This document shows positions 33,321 to 41,178 of a DNA stretch of 64,000 nucleotides, piece after piece. Numbering within the stretch: position 1 is the first letter of the stretch; each line of letters starts with the position of its first letter. The DNA comes from Rhodovastum sp963714255 (GTDB lineage Bacteria; Pseudomonadota; Alphaproteobacteria; Acetobacterales; Acetobacteraceae): contig CAVQNU010000030.1 in NCBI GenBank assembly GCA_963714255.1, forward strand, positions 1 to 64,000, read 5' to 3'. The notes beneath the pieces are model-generated. The model worked only from the letters and a program-made list of their open reading frames with translations. It was not told where the DNA came from and ran no database searches. Both the position numbers and the translations under genes were made by a program.

Positions 33321-33923
33321 TTATTGGCCGGGCACCTCACGCGGCGGCGGCTGGCCGGCCAGCAAAGCGGTTTCCAGCACAAGCAGGTCGCGTCTCCGTT
33401 CGGCCACCCGCCGGGCGGGCACGCCGGAATAGATTCCCCACGGATCGGCGCTGCGCCTGACCAGCGACAGGGCGCCGATGGCACAGCCTTCGCTGACCGT
33501 CACGCCGGGAAGGATCACCGCGCCGGACCCTACGATGACATGACGGTCGAGCAGCACGGCGCCGCGCACAACGCCGAGATAGGCATGCGGCACCGTCGGA
33601 TTGGTCAGGTGCCGGCCCGAATAGTCGTCACTGGTCGAGTAGATCTTGACGTTCTGCGACAGTCCCGAAAAGTCGCGCATGTCGATGCCGGCACCGCCAG
33701 CGAGGTAGGACTGCGCGCCGATATGAACGTAGTTGCCGATTCTCACCGGTCCGGATGCGATGATTGTGACGTCGGCGTCGATGCGGACATTGTTGCCGAT
33801 CGAGAGGTTCTCGACGGCGATGAAGTTGACCCGCTCGTGCACCAGGACGTTATGGCCAAGCCGGGCGAATGGCAGGCTCCGTAACGTCGCATCGGGCAGA
33901 AATTGCGGTCCGAGATTGGTCAT
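33321..33923 (-). CDS. Hexapeptide-repeat acyltransferase (WbbJ/NodL-like)
   Basis: 200 residues. A left-handed beta-helix is evident (LSIGNNVRIDADVTI, GPVRIGNYVHIGAQSYL, VLLDRHVIVGSGAVILPGV), with YSTSDDYSGRHLTNPTVP as the loop carrying catalytic residues, and the ending GIYSGVPARRVAERR. These enzymes acetylate sugars or amino sugars. It starts 1 nt after the stop of the DegT-type aminotransferase, so the two are likely consecutive steps on an amino sugar that is then N- or O-acetylated. Confidence 0.85.
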   Translation of the reverse strand: MTNLGPQFLPDATLRSLPFARLGHNVLVHERVNFIAVENLSIGNNVRIDADVTIIASGPVRIGNYVHIGAQSYLAGGAGIDMRDFSGLSQNVKIYSTSDDYSGRHLTNPTVPHAYLGVVRGAVLLDRHVIVGSGAVILPGVTVSEGCAIGALSLVRRSADPWGIYSGVPARRVAERRRDLLVLETALLAGQPPPREVPGQ

Positions 33924-33924
33924 G

Positions 33925-35112
33925 TCACCCCGCGCGTGAGACGGTTGCTGTCGCGGCGGCGAAGGGGGCCGTCGTGGCGAACAGATCGGTCAGAACCGGC
34001 ATGATCCAGGCCAGTTCCGCCTCGGTCATGTCGGCATAGACGGGCAGGCAGAGCATTCCTTCGCTGATCCGCCGGCTGACCGGCAGATCGCCGCCGGGAA
34101 TGAGCGGCGTCACCATCGTGCCGCAATACCCGCGTTCCAGCGAGGGATGATAGTAACGGCGCAGTTGCAGGCCCGCCTTCGCCGCGGCGCTCACCACCTC
34201 CGGCACGTCGGTGCCTGCGGCGGTCAGCACAGGGTAGACCGACCAGGGACAAAACTGCGTGTCGGGGGCGAGCGCCACGCCGTCCAGCCGGGCGAAATGC
34301 GCCGTATAGGCCGCGGCCACCTGGCGCCGCCGCTCCAGCAACGGGTCGAGCATGTCGAGCGCTGCCAGGCCGACGGCCGCCTGGAACTCGCTCATCTTCG
34401 CATTCATGCCGTCGCCGAATGAGCGGTCCGCGTTCAGCCCGAAATTGAGCACGCGGCGGACATCGCGGGCGATGCGCGGCGGGCAGAGGATCGCGCCGCC
34501 CTCACCGACCGCGAACGACTTGGTTGCGTGCAATGAGAACACTTCGACATAATTCTGGTCGGCGTCGGAAATGGGGAAGCGCACATGCCCGAGTGCGGCG
34601 GCGGAGTCGAAGATGACCGGAACGCCCTGCCGATGCGCCAGCGCCAGCAGATCGGCATGGTCGCGGACAAAGCCGAATACCCGCACCGGCATCAGCGCGT
34701 GGATGTCGCACCGGCGCATCGCCTCGGCAACGATCTCGGCGCTCAGTTCCCAGGTGACCGGATCGACATCGAGCAGAACCGGCCGGCAGCCGGCGGCGAT
34801 GACGGCGTGCAGCGTGGCGGGAAAGGTGAAGGCAGGGATGGCGACGTTGCCGCGCACGCCGAGCGCCACCAGCGCCGCCGTCAGCGCCGCGGTGGCATTG
34901 CAGGTCAGCACCGCCTCACCGCCGGGGGCACAGAACCGCCCGGCGATGCGGCGGGACAGCAATTGTTCGTTCGGGCCGAAATTGGTGAAATAATGCCGAT
35001 CGTACAACGTGGTCAGGTACGGCAGCCAATGCTCCGGCTTCGGCATCACCGGCCTGGTGAGGGGAAAGCGAACGCCGGTCAGCGACGCAGCCCCGGTCAG
35101 CAACGCAGTCAT
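33925..35112 (-). CDS. DegT/DnrJ/EryC1-type PLP aminotransferase
   Basis: 395 residues from ATG 35112 (MTALLTGAASLTGVRFPLTR); the frame runs to 35145. The PLP lysine is in SLHATKSFAVGEGG, where the family has S-x-H-x-x-K; VAIPAFTFPATLHAVIAAG, VPVIFDSAAALGH and NFGLNADRSFGDGMNAKMSE are typical. It transaminates a nucleotide-linked keto sugar. Together with the acyltransferase it suggests an acylated amino sugar as part of a surface glycan. Confidence 0.9.
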   Translation of the reverse strand: MTALLTGAASLTGVRFPLTRPVMPKPEHWLPYLTTLYDRHYFTNFGPNEQLLSRRIAGRFCAPGGEAVLTCNATAALTAALVALGVRGNVAIPAFTFPATLHAVIAAGCRPVLLDVDPVTWELSAEIVAEAMRRCDIHALMPVRVFGFVRDHADLLALAHRQGVPVIFDSAAALGHVRFPISDADQNYVEVFSLHATKSFAVGEGGAILCPPRIARDVRRVLNFGLNADRSFGDGMNAKMSEFQAAVGLAALDMLDPLLERRRQVAAAYTAHFARLDGVALAPDTQFCPWSVYPVLTAAGTDVPEVVSAAAKAGLQLRRYYHPSLERGYCGTMVTPLIPGGDLPVSRRISEGMLCLPVYADMTEAELAWIMPVLTDLFATTAPFAAATATVSRAG

Positions 35113-35489
35113 CGAACCAAGCCCTCCACGGACGCCGGCCCGCACGGCATCTGCGGGTTAATCTAGGTGAGTTGTGCGGCCAGGGGAAGCATTAGCCACC
35201 GGACCGGTTGCTTAATTGGTCAGCCAGTCTTGCAAATCTCATGGAATGTTGCTGCGGTTGATTTGCTTGGGCCATCGTTACGCCCAGCTGGCGCCGCGTC
35301 CTTACAGATTTTGCGACGGCCGTTGCGGGGGTGCGCATGGTCTTTGCCGGGCATCGACAATAACGGCGTCATATTCTGCGATCTTGCAACAAACGCGCGA
35401 TGATCCAGGGAAGTGCCGGCGGTTGCAGACACGTGGCCTAAGGACGCGGTACCGGCGACCGCGCGCCGGCGCGAAGCCTGCAAGCGGCG

Positions 35490-35529
35490 GCGAGAGCGCG
35501 CTGACCGTAAACGGTCAGCGCGCTCTCGC
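35490..35529. terminator. Perfect 19-bp hairpin in the 35.1-35.6 kb gap
   Basis: GCGAGAGCGCGCTGACCGT (35490-35508) pairs exactly with ACGGTCAGCGCGCTCTCGC (35511-35529) around a two-base AA gap. On the plus strand TCTTTGTGTTA follows. It does not share sequence with the 13-copy repeat family. It lies 70 bases past the stop of the minus-strand TPR gene and could terminate that gene. The rest of the 35113-35597 gap shows no gene. Confidence 0.6.
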
Positions 35530-35597
35530 TCTTTGTGTTAACCGGCACCTGTATCGGCCGGCTGTCGTCGGCGTTGCCGGCCGCCTCTGTTCTCCCA

Positions 35598-36635
35598 CTA
35601 CCAGCCAAGCCAGCCAAAAACTTTGGCCGGCCGCGCGGGGGGAAGCTTCTTTTCCGCGCCAGCGACCTGCACGTCCGCCGCTGGCGCCGGTTCCGCCGGC
35701 GTCGCAGACGGGGCTGGCTCCGCGGCTGCGGGCTCGGCGGGTGCGGCGGCTTGCAGTTCGGCCTGCACCGCGGCGAGCTCGACGGCATCCGGCCACCGGT
35801 CCCGGGCAAACGCGAAAACGCGCCGCGCATCCTCGGCATTGCCACTCCGCAGCAGCGCGCGCGCGCCATTGGCATAGCCGGCCACCTCGTCCGGCCGCGC
35901 GGTGCGGAACTGCTCCCACCAGGATGCTGCGAACGCCCAGGCGCCGGCCTGCTCGGCCAGTTGGGCGGCCTCGCGCCAAAGCTCCGGCCCGGCGGGCGGA
36001 TTATGCGCCGAGGCCAGCAGATACCCCGCCTCGGCGAAACGCCCGAGGCGGATCAGCGCCCGCATCTCACCGGCCACCAGGAATATGTCGTCCGGCCAGG
36101 TCAGGCGGGCTGCCTGGCGGCGCGCCAGCGCGGTTGCGTGCTCGCCCCGCGCCTCCGCCACGCCGGCATGCGCCTCGGCGACCCAGAATGCGCCCGGGAA
36201 CGCGTCCCTGGCCTCGGAGGCCACCGCCTCCGCTTCCTCGAGCCGGCCGAGGGCGATCAGCAATCCCACGATGTCCGAATTGACGGTGCCGAAATCGGGG
36301 AACCGGTCGCGGGTCGCCGTGAACCGTTCCAGGGCGAGCGGCAGGTCGCCGCGCGTGCGCGCCACACTGGCGTAACTATAGGCGATCCAGCGGCCGTGGG
36401 GGACGCTCTGCAGGCCCCGCTGCAGCACATCTTCCGCTTCGTCGAAGCATTTCAGCTGATTGAGCAGGTCGCCGCTGCGGGCGAACGCCTGCTCGTCGCC
36501 GGCAAACCGTTCGGGGATCTCGGTCTGCAGAATGCGGACCGCCGTCTCCTGGTCGCCCCGCGCCAATGCCTCCGCCGCCCGTGCCAGGGCGGAGTCCAGC
36601 GTTTCAGCCGATGTCAGATCCGCTTCAATCGTCAT
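35598..36635 (-). CDS. TPR-repeat protein
   Basis: 345 residues. Residues about 15-270 are helical repeats of TPR character (ALARAAEALARGDQETAVRI, CFDEAEDVLQRGLQSVPHGR, RLEEAEAVASEARDAFPGAF, NAEDARRVFAFARDRWPDAV). An Ala/Pro/Glu linker follows (AAPAEPAAAEPAPSA) and the end is PPARPAKVFGWLGW. No signal peptide or membrane segment. TPR proteins of this size are common beside flagellin- or surface-glycosylation genes, which fits the neighbourhood, but a partner is not identified. Confidence 0.8.
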   Translation of the reverse strand: MTIEADLTSAETLDSALARAAEALARGDQETAVRILQTEIPERFAGDEQAFARSGDLLNQLKCFDEAEDVLQRGLQSVPHGRWIAYSYASVARTRGDLPLALERFTATRDRFPDFGTVNSDIVGLLIALGRLEEAEAVASEARDAFPGAFWVAEAHAGVAEARGEHATALARRQAARLTWPDDIFLVAGEMRALIRLGRFAEAGYLLASAHNPPAGPELWREAAQLAEQAGAWAFAASWWEQFRTARPDEVAGYANGARALLRSGNAEDARRVFAFARDRWPDAVELAAVQAELQAAAPAEPAAAEPAPSATPAEPAPAADVQVAGAEKKLPPARPAKVFGWLGW

Positions 36636-37026
36636 GTCGCACCTGCTGTGGTTCGTCTGCGAGCCTTCGGCAGCGTGTGGATCATTAGCGCGAATCGCGC
36701 TCCGGTCGCAACCGATCGATCCAGATCCCGTGGTGAGTTTGGTGTACCGGCAGAACTCGCCGTCTTATAGCTGTCCGCGCAAAAGATGCGCGTCATGCGG
36801 GCTAGGCCATGGCGCCGTCCCGGGCCAGCCAAAGGCCGGAAAATCGGTGGGGCCAATAAAAGAAGCCGCGCTTGTTCGGGCCTTGCCGCAGCAGTGGCGT
36901 CAAGGAGCGGCAATTTTGATTTGTGTCAGCGTGGCGTTATTGGCGCACATTGGCGTGAATACGCCGCCATCACCGCCCGGGTTGCCGCCTGCGCCGGCCC
37001 GCCCGAGCCGGGTTTGCCGGCGCCGG
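36636..37026. other. Intergenic stretch without recognised gene
   Basis: 391 bases between the TPR gene and the DUF4175 fragment gene, both on the minus strand. A minus-strand frame at 36632-36913 has poor composition and no convincing start. It includes a less GC-rich part (36850-36950, AATTTTGATTTGTGTCAGCG) that could hold a promoter for the TPR gene. Confidence 0.45.
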
Positions 37027-37758
37027 TCAGAACTGCCGCAGCAGCCGCTCGATATAGTCGAGTTCGGGCTGCGGCCGGCTCTTCTCGGCCTCGCGGCGGC
37101 GCAGTTCCTCCTGAATGTCATGCGCGCGCGCCTGCTCCATCTGGTCTGGCACGCGCACGCCCCCTTCGTCCGGGCTCTGGCCGGTGCCCTCGTCGCGCAG
37201 TCTGCGGCCGAGCGGGTCGCGGCGCTCATCGGCATGCCGCTCGCCGGGGTGGCGGCCGTCCCGGCTCCAGGGGCGGCCATATTGCTGACCCGGCCCGTCC
37301 TGGCCGTCGCCCGGCTGCGAGCCATCCAGCCCGCCGGCGATCTGCCCGTCGCCGTCATCGCCCTCGTCGTCGTCGTCATCCTCGCTGCCGCCCTGGTCCT
37401 GCTGGCGGCCGAATTGCTGGGCGAGTTGCTGGCCCATCGACCGGCCGCCCTTTTGCAGCGCCTCGATCGCCTTCTGGATCGCCGCCGCCGCGGCGGGATC
37501 ATCGCCGCTGCCCAGCGCCCGCGCCGCCTCGCGCATGGCGATGTCGGCATCGTTCAGGCTCTCCGGCACCTTGCCGGTCAGGTCGCCGAACTGCTGCATC
37601 AGCACGCCCAGCACCCGGCGCAGCGCCTGCTGGGTGCGGCTGTCGCCCTGGCGCTGCGGCTCGGCGGCCACGGCGGCCGGGGTCTGCGGCGCCTGCGCGT
37701 GCACCGCAGCCGGGGCCACCGCGACCGCCAGCAGGGCCAGCAGGATGCCCCGCTTCAT
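37027..37758 (-). CDS. Separate C-terminal part of a DUF4175/TIGR02302-type protein, with its own signal peptide
   Basis: 243 residues from ATG 37758. It begins with a good signal peptide (MKRGILLALLAVAVAPAAVHA). The rest matches what in related bacteria is the C-terminal end of a single 800-plus-residue DUF4175 protein: QQALRRVLGVLMQQFGDLTG, AIEALQKGGRSMGQQL, a disordered Asp/Gly/Gln region (about 125-190, with DDDDDEGDDGDG) and the ending ERRDPLGRR, QARAHDIQEELRRREAE and ELDYIERLLRQF. Its ATG overlaps the stop of the upstream half by 3 bases. Function is unknown; probably periplasmic. Confidence 0.75.
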   Translation of the reverse strand: MKRGILLALLAVAVAPAAVHAQAPQTPAAVAAEPQRQGDSRTQQALRRVLGVLMQQFGDLTGKVPESLNDADIAMREAARALGSGDDPAAAAAIQKAIEALQKGGRSMGQQLAQQFGRQQDQGGSEDDDDDEGDDGDGQIAGGLDGSQPGDGQDGPGQQYGRPWSRDGRHPGERHADERRDPLGRRLRDEGTGQSPDEGGVRVPDQMEQARAHDIQEELRRREAEKSRPQPELDYIERLLRQF

Positions 37759-39740
37759 GGCCGCCGCAACCCGGGTCCGAACGGGTTGGCACCGGTATTG
37801 CCGCGGCTTTCGGCATGGTCCAGCAGCGTGCCCAGGCGCTGGACGATGTCCTGCAGCGCGTTCATCTGCTGCTGCCCCCGTTCGCGCCGCTCGGCGCGCT
37901 GGCGCTCGCGCGCGGTCATGCGGCCGCGGTCCGGCGGCATGTTCTTCATCTCATCCAGCATCCGCTCCAGCTCGGCGAATTCGTTACGCGCGGCGTCCAT
38001 CTGCCCCGCACGCGCGGCGTCGCGCATCTGCCCGGCCAGACGCTGCATGTCCGCGGTGTCGCGCCGGTGGACGTCGGGGTCGAATGCCTGCAACTCGGGA
38101 TTGCGCCGCGCCTGTTCCGACAGCGCCAGCAGGTGGTCCTGCAAGGCGTCCTGCACATCCTTCATCCGCCGGTCGAGTTCCGCCGGATCGGTATTCTGGC
38201 CGCGCTGCTGTGCCTCCAGCGCTTCGTGCAGCGCCTGGCGCGCCTGCTGCAGCGCCGCCGCGGTGCGCTCCGTCGCCCCTTCCTCCAGGTGGATCGCCAG
38301 CTCCCACAGCCGCGCCTGCGCCTCGTCCACCGCCGCGCTGCCGTAGCCGCGCGCCAGCAGCGAGGCAATGCCACGCAAGTTGAGGAATCCCCCGGTATCG
38401 TTGTCCCACACCTCGGTCAGCGTCGAGAGCCGGTCGATGTCCTGCGCCGGCGTCAGCCGGTCGTCGGGCTTCAAGGTCAGTTGCTTGCGGATGTCCACCA
38501 GCGCCCGTGCCACCGGGTTCTGGAATTCGCGCTCCGGCAGCACGAAGCTCTCTTCGGCGCTATGGCCGGTCAGCCCCGGCGCGTCGCGCGCCACCAGCTG
38601 GCCAATGACCGCAAGCCCGGCCCAGGGATGCGCGGTGAGGTCCAGCACCCGCGTGCCCCTGGCCGATTTCGGACTGCCGCCGGGCAGCGGCACCGGCACC
38701 ACCAGAGCCTGTGCATCCGGCCGGTCGCGCAGGCGAAGCTCGGCGTTCAGGCTGGTCACCCCGTAGGCGTGGCTGACCTGCCAGGGCAGCCTGGTCTGCG
38801 GCGTGCGTCCGCCGCCGCGCGCCGGCCCCGGCGGCAGCGGCCAGAACACCATCGGCGCCGCGTCGGCGACCACTGTGAGGTTCCAGCCGGCGATGTCCCG
38901 CCCGCCGCGCCGCACCGCCAGCCGCCCGCCGGCGGCAAGATCGACATCGGCCTGGAAGCTCTCACGGTCCAGCGCCTCGAAAGACCGGGACGCGCCAGCC
39001 AGGGTGAGGCTCGGCACGCCGCTGCCGCCGGTCACGTTCACAGTCAGGTGCGAGCCCGCCGGCACGCTGACCGCCCCGCCATCGTTGCTCAAAAACACCG
39101 GCGCGAGCCCGGTAAAGCCAGGCGGCGTGATCCAGGCCTGCACCTGGCTGGCGGGTGGCGCCGGCGGCGCCACAAATGCCGGCTGCACGGCGCGCAGCAC
39201 CCGCACCCGGGTCTCGCTGCCGGCAATCACCAGGCAGGCTGCCAGCGCCACCGCCAGCAGGCCGCGCAAGGCCCGCTGATCATGCGCCGCCAGACCGGAC
39301 CGTGGCAGGCCGACCCGCAACCGGCCGAGCTGCGCCACCGTCCGCGCCACATGCGCCGCCCACAGCGCCTCCGCCCCGGCCAGCGCGGGCCGGTCCTGCA
39401 GCACCGTCAGCGGCCGGTGGCGCAAGCCCGAGTCCTGCTCCAGCCGCCGGTCCGCCTCGGCCTGGCCCGGCGGCTTGACCTGTCCCAGACCACGTACCAG
39501 CAGCCCGGCCGCCGCCAGCCCGGTGGCGACCAGCAGCAGCAGATGCACCATCGGCGGCAGAGCCGCCGGCAGGTCGAGCAAGGCCGCGCAAAAAAACGCC
39601 CCGATCACCCCGGCCGGCGGCCACAGCACCGGCCAGACCCGTTCGAACAACAACACCGCGCGGGCCATGGCGCGCCGCCGGCGCAAGCCAGGCAGAAGCG
39701 GCTCGCGCGGCGCCGCGGTCTTCGCCGGCCCGGCGCTCAT
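37755..39740 (-). CDS. DUF4175 (TIGR02302-type) membrane protein, N-terminal two thirds
   Basis: 661 residues. Two N-terminal membrane segments (LWPPAGVIGAFFCAALLDL and MVHLLLLVATGLAAAGLLV) and a third near 185-200 (LRGLLAVALAACLVIAG) are followed by beta-rich Ig-like parts (VQAWITPPGFTGLAPVFLS, GSHLTVNVTGGSGVPSLTL) and a helical Gln/Arg-rich end (ARQALHEALEAQQRGQN, MTARERQRAERRERGQQQ). The order is that of TIGR02302, a conserved alphaproteobacterial family of unknown role. The usual C-terminal part is encoded by the next, overlapping gene. lysA starts the cluster 10 nt before it. Confidence 0.82.
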   Translation of the reverse strand: MSAGPAKTAAPREPLLPGLRRRRAMARAVLLFERVWPVLWPPAGVIGAFFCAALLDLPAALPPMVHLLLLVATGLAAAGLLVRGLGQVKPPGQAEADRRLEQDSGLRHRPLTVLQDRPALAGAEALWAAHVARTVAQLGRLRVGLPRSGLAAHDQRALRGLLAVALAACLVIAGSETRVRVLRAVQPAFVAPPAPPASQVQAWITPPGFTGLAPVFLSNDGGAVSVPAGSHLTVNVTGGSGVPSLTLAGASRSFEALDRESFQADVDLAAGGRLAVRRGGRDIAGWNLTVVADAAPMVFWPLPPGPARGGGRTPQTRLPWQVSHAYGVTSLNAELRLRDRPDAQALVVPVPLPGGSPKSARGTRVLDLTAHPWAGLAVIGQLVARDAPGLTGHSAEESFVLPEREFQNPVARALVDIRKQLTLKPDDRLTPAQDIDRLSTLTEVWDNDTGGFLNLRGIASLLARGYGSAAVDEAQARLWELAIHLEEGATERTAAALQQARQALHEALEAQQRGQNTDPAELDRRMKDVQDALQDHLLALSEQARRNPELQAFDPDVHRRDTADMQRLAGQMRDAARAGQMDAARNEFAELERMLDEMKNMPPDRGRMTARERQRAERRERGQQQMNALQDIVQRLGTLLDHAESRGNTGANPFGPGLRRP

Positions 39741-39750
39741 GCGGGCGCGC

Positions 39751-41061
39751 TCACGTCATAAACCCCGGCACACGCTCGCCGGCCCAGAGATCCGCGTGCT
39801 CCTGGCGGTCGCGGATGACCTCCCAGCGGTCGCCATCGACCATGACAACCGGCGCCAGCGGCCGCGCGTTGTACGTCGAACTCATCACCGCCCCATACGC
39901 GCCGGCATCCAACAGGGCTACACGCGCGCCCGGCGCGAGCCGCGGCAGAACGCGCCCGCGCGCGAACGTGTCGGAACTCTCGCAAACCGGCCCCACCACG
40001 TCGACCGGCGCCGTCGCGGCCACCGCGTCGCGCCCGCCCAGCGGCACCACCCCGTGCCAGGCGTCGTACATGGCCGGGCGAACCAGATCGGTCATGGCGG
40101 CATCGAGCACCACGAAACGCCCGCCCTTCACCAGCACCACCCCGGCCAGCAGCACGCCGGCCGGGCCGACCAGCCAGCGGCCCGGCTCGACCATCAGCTC
40201 CAGATCAAGCCCGCCAAACGCGGCGCCGATAGCGCCGGCCAGCGCCGCCGGCGAGGCGCCCGGCTCGTCGCGGTAGCCGATGCCCAGGCCACCGCCGCAA
40301 TCCATCCGCCGCACGGTAAGGCCTTGCCCGCGCAATGCCCCCACCAGCTCGGCCGCCCGGGCGAACGCAGCGCGGTACGGCGCCATCGACATGATCTGAC
40401 TGCCAATGTGCAACGCCAGCCCGACCGGCTCGACCCACGGCATTCTCGCCGCACGGGCGTAAACCTCAGCCGCTTCGCCGAACGCAATGCCGAACTTGTC
40501 CTTCGCCGTGCCGGTGGTGATCTTGGCATGCGTGCCGGCATCCACGTCGGGATTGACGCGCAACGCCACCCGCACCGCCCGCCCCAGCGACGCGGCAAGC
40601 GCGCCAACAATTTCCAGCTCCTCGGCGCTTTCGAGGTTGATCTGCAGAATATCCTCGGCAATGGCCAGCCGGATCTCGCGCACCGTCTTGCCGACGCCGG
40701 AAAACACGATGTCCTGCGCGGGAACGCCGGCCGCGCGGGCGCGGCGCAACTCGCCCTCGCTCACCACGTCGGCACCGGCCCCGCCCTGCGCCATCAGCCG
40801 CAACACGGCGAGATGATCGTTCGCCTTCACCGCGTAATGCACCCGCGCAAGGCCGGCCAGGGCCGCCTGTAGCTCAGCCAGCCGCGCGCGCATCGTGCCG
40901 GCGGAATACACCCAGCATGGCGTGCCGAGGACGTCAGCAATGCGCGCGAGCGGCACCTGGTCGAGCAGCAGACCGTCCATGGCATGCATCGACAAATGCG
41001 GGCGCGCGGCGATCAGGTCGGCAATCGCGGGGTCTTCAGCGTGCGGGGCCATGCTTGGCAT
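39751..41061 (-). CDS. lysA: Diaminopimelate decarboxylase
   Basis: 436 residues. PLP lysine in RVHYAVKANDHLAVL, then LHIGSQI, CGGGLGIGY, EPGRWLVGPAGVLL and GPVCESSDTFA (Cys of the second-subunit active-site loop), plus LLDAGAYGAVMSSTYN. It makes lysine from meso-diaminopimelate, the last step of the pathway. Length is normal. It is transcribed just before the split DUF4175 genes, a pairing common in alphaproteobacteria. Confidence 0.97.
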   Translation of the reverse strand: MPSMAPHAEDPAIADLIAARPHLSMHAMDGLLLDQVPLARIADVLGTPCWVYSAGTMRARLAELQAALAGLARVHYAVKANDHLAVLRLMAQGGAGADVVSEGELRRARAAGVPAQDIVFSGVGKTVREIRLAIAEDILQINLESAEELEIVGALAASLGRAVRVALRVNPDVDAGTHAKITTGTAKDKFGIAFGEAAEVYARAARMPWVEPVGLALHIGSQIMSMAPYRAAFARAAELVGALRGQGLTVRRMDCGGGLGIGYRDEPGASPAALAGAIGAAFGGLDLELMVEPGRWLVGPAGVLLAGVVLVKGGRFVVLDAAMTDLVRPAMYDAWHGVVPLGGRDAVAATAPVDVVGPVCESSDTFARGRVLPRLAPGARVALLDAGAYGAVMSSTYNARPLAPVVMVDGDRWEVIRDRQEHADLWAGERVPGFMT

Positions 41062-41080
41062 CGTAAGGCGGATTGCCGGT

Positions 41081-41178
41081 TAAGCAAGCAAGGCCAGGGC
41101 GCTGCCCCGGACCCGCGTCGCGCGCAGCGCGCCTTCGGCGCAACGGCCGAAAGGCCCTTGGAACCCATTCGTTAAGAA
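41081..41178. repeat. Modular hairpin repeat, copy 7 (variant with GC-rich module)
   Basis: TAAGCAAGCAAGGCCAGGGC opens, and AGGCCCTTGGAACCCATTCG with TTAAG ends it. In place of the usual second hairpin it has a GC-rich module, GCGCGCAGCGCGCCTTCGGC, followed by GCAACGGCCG. The same module, inverted, is found in copy 11. The TAA stop of the glycosyltransferase gene on the minus strand is inside the TTAAG edge. The copy lies 20 nt upstream of the lysA ATG, an unusual position for this family. Confidence 0.82.

Noticed and set aside
36632..36913. Minus-strand 93-codon frame in the 36.6-37.0 kb gap
   Set aside because: No ribosome site, composition unlike neighbours, and it overlaps the start region of the TPR gene.
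36786..39761. Plus-strand frame of 991 codons
   Set aside because: Antisense to the two DUF4175 genes; extremely Arg/Pro/Gln-rich translation typical of GC-rich shadow frames.
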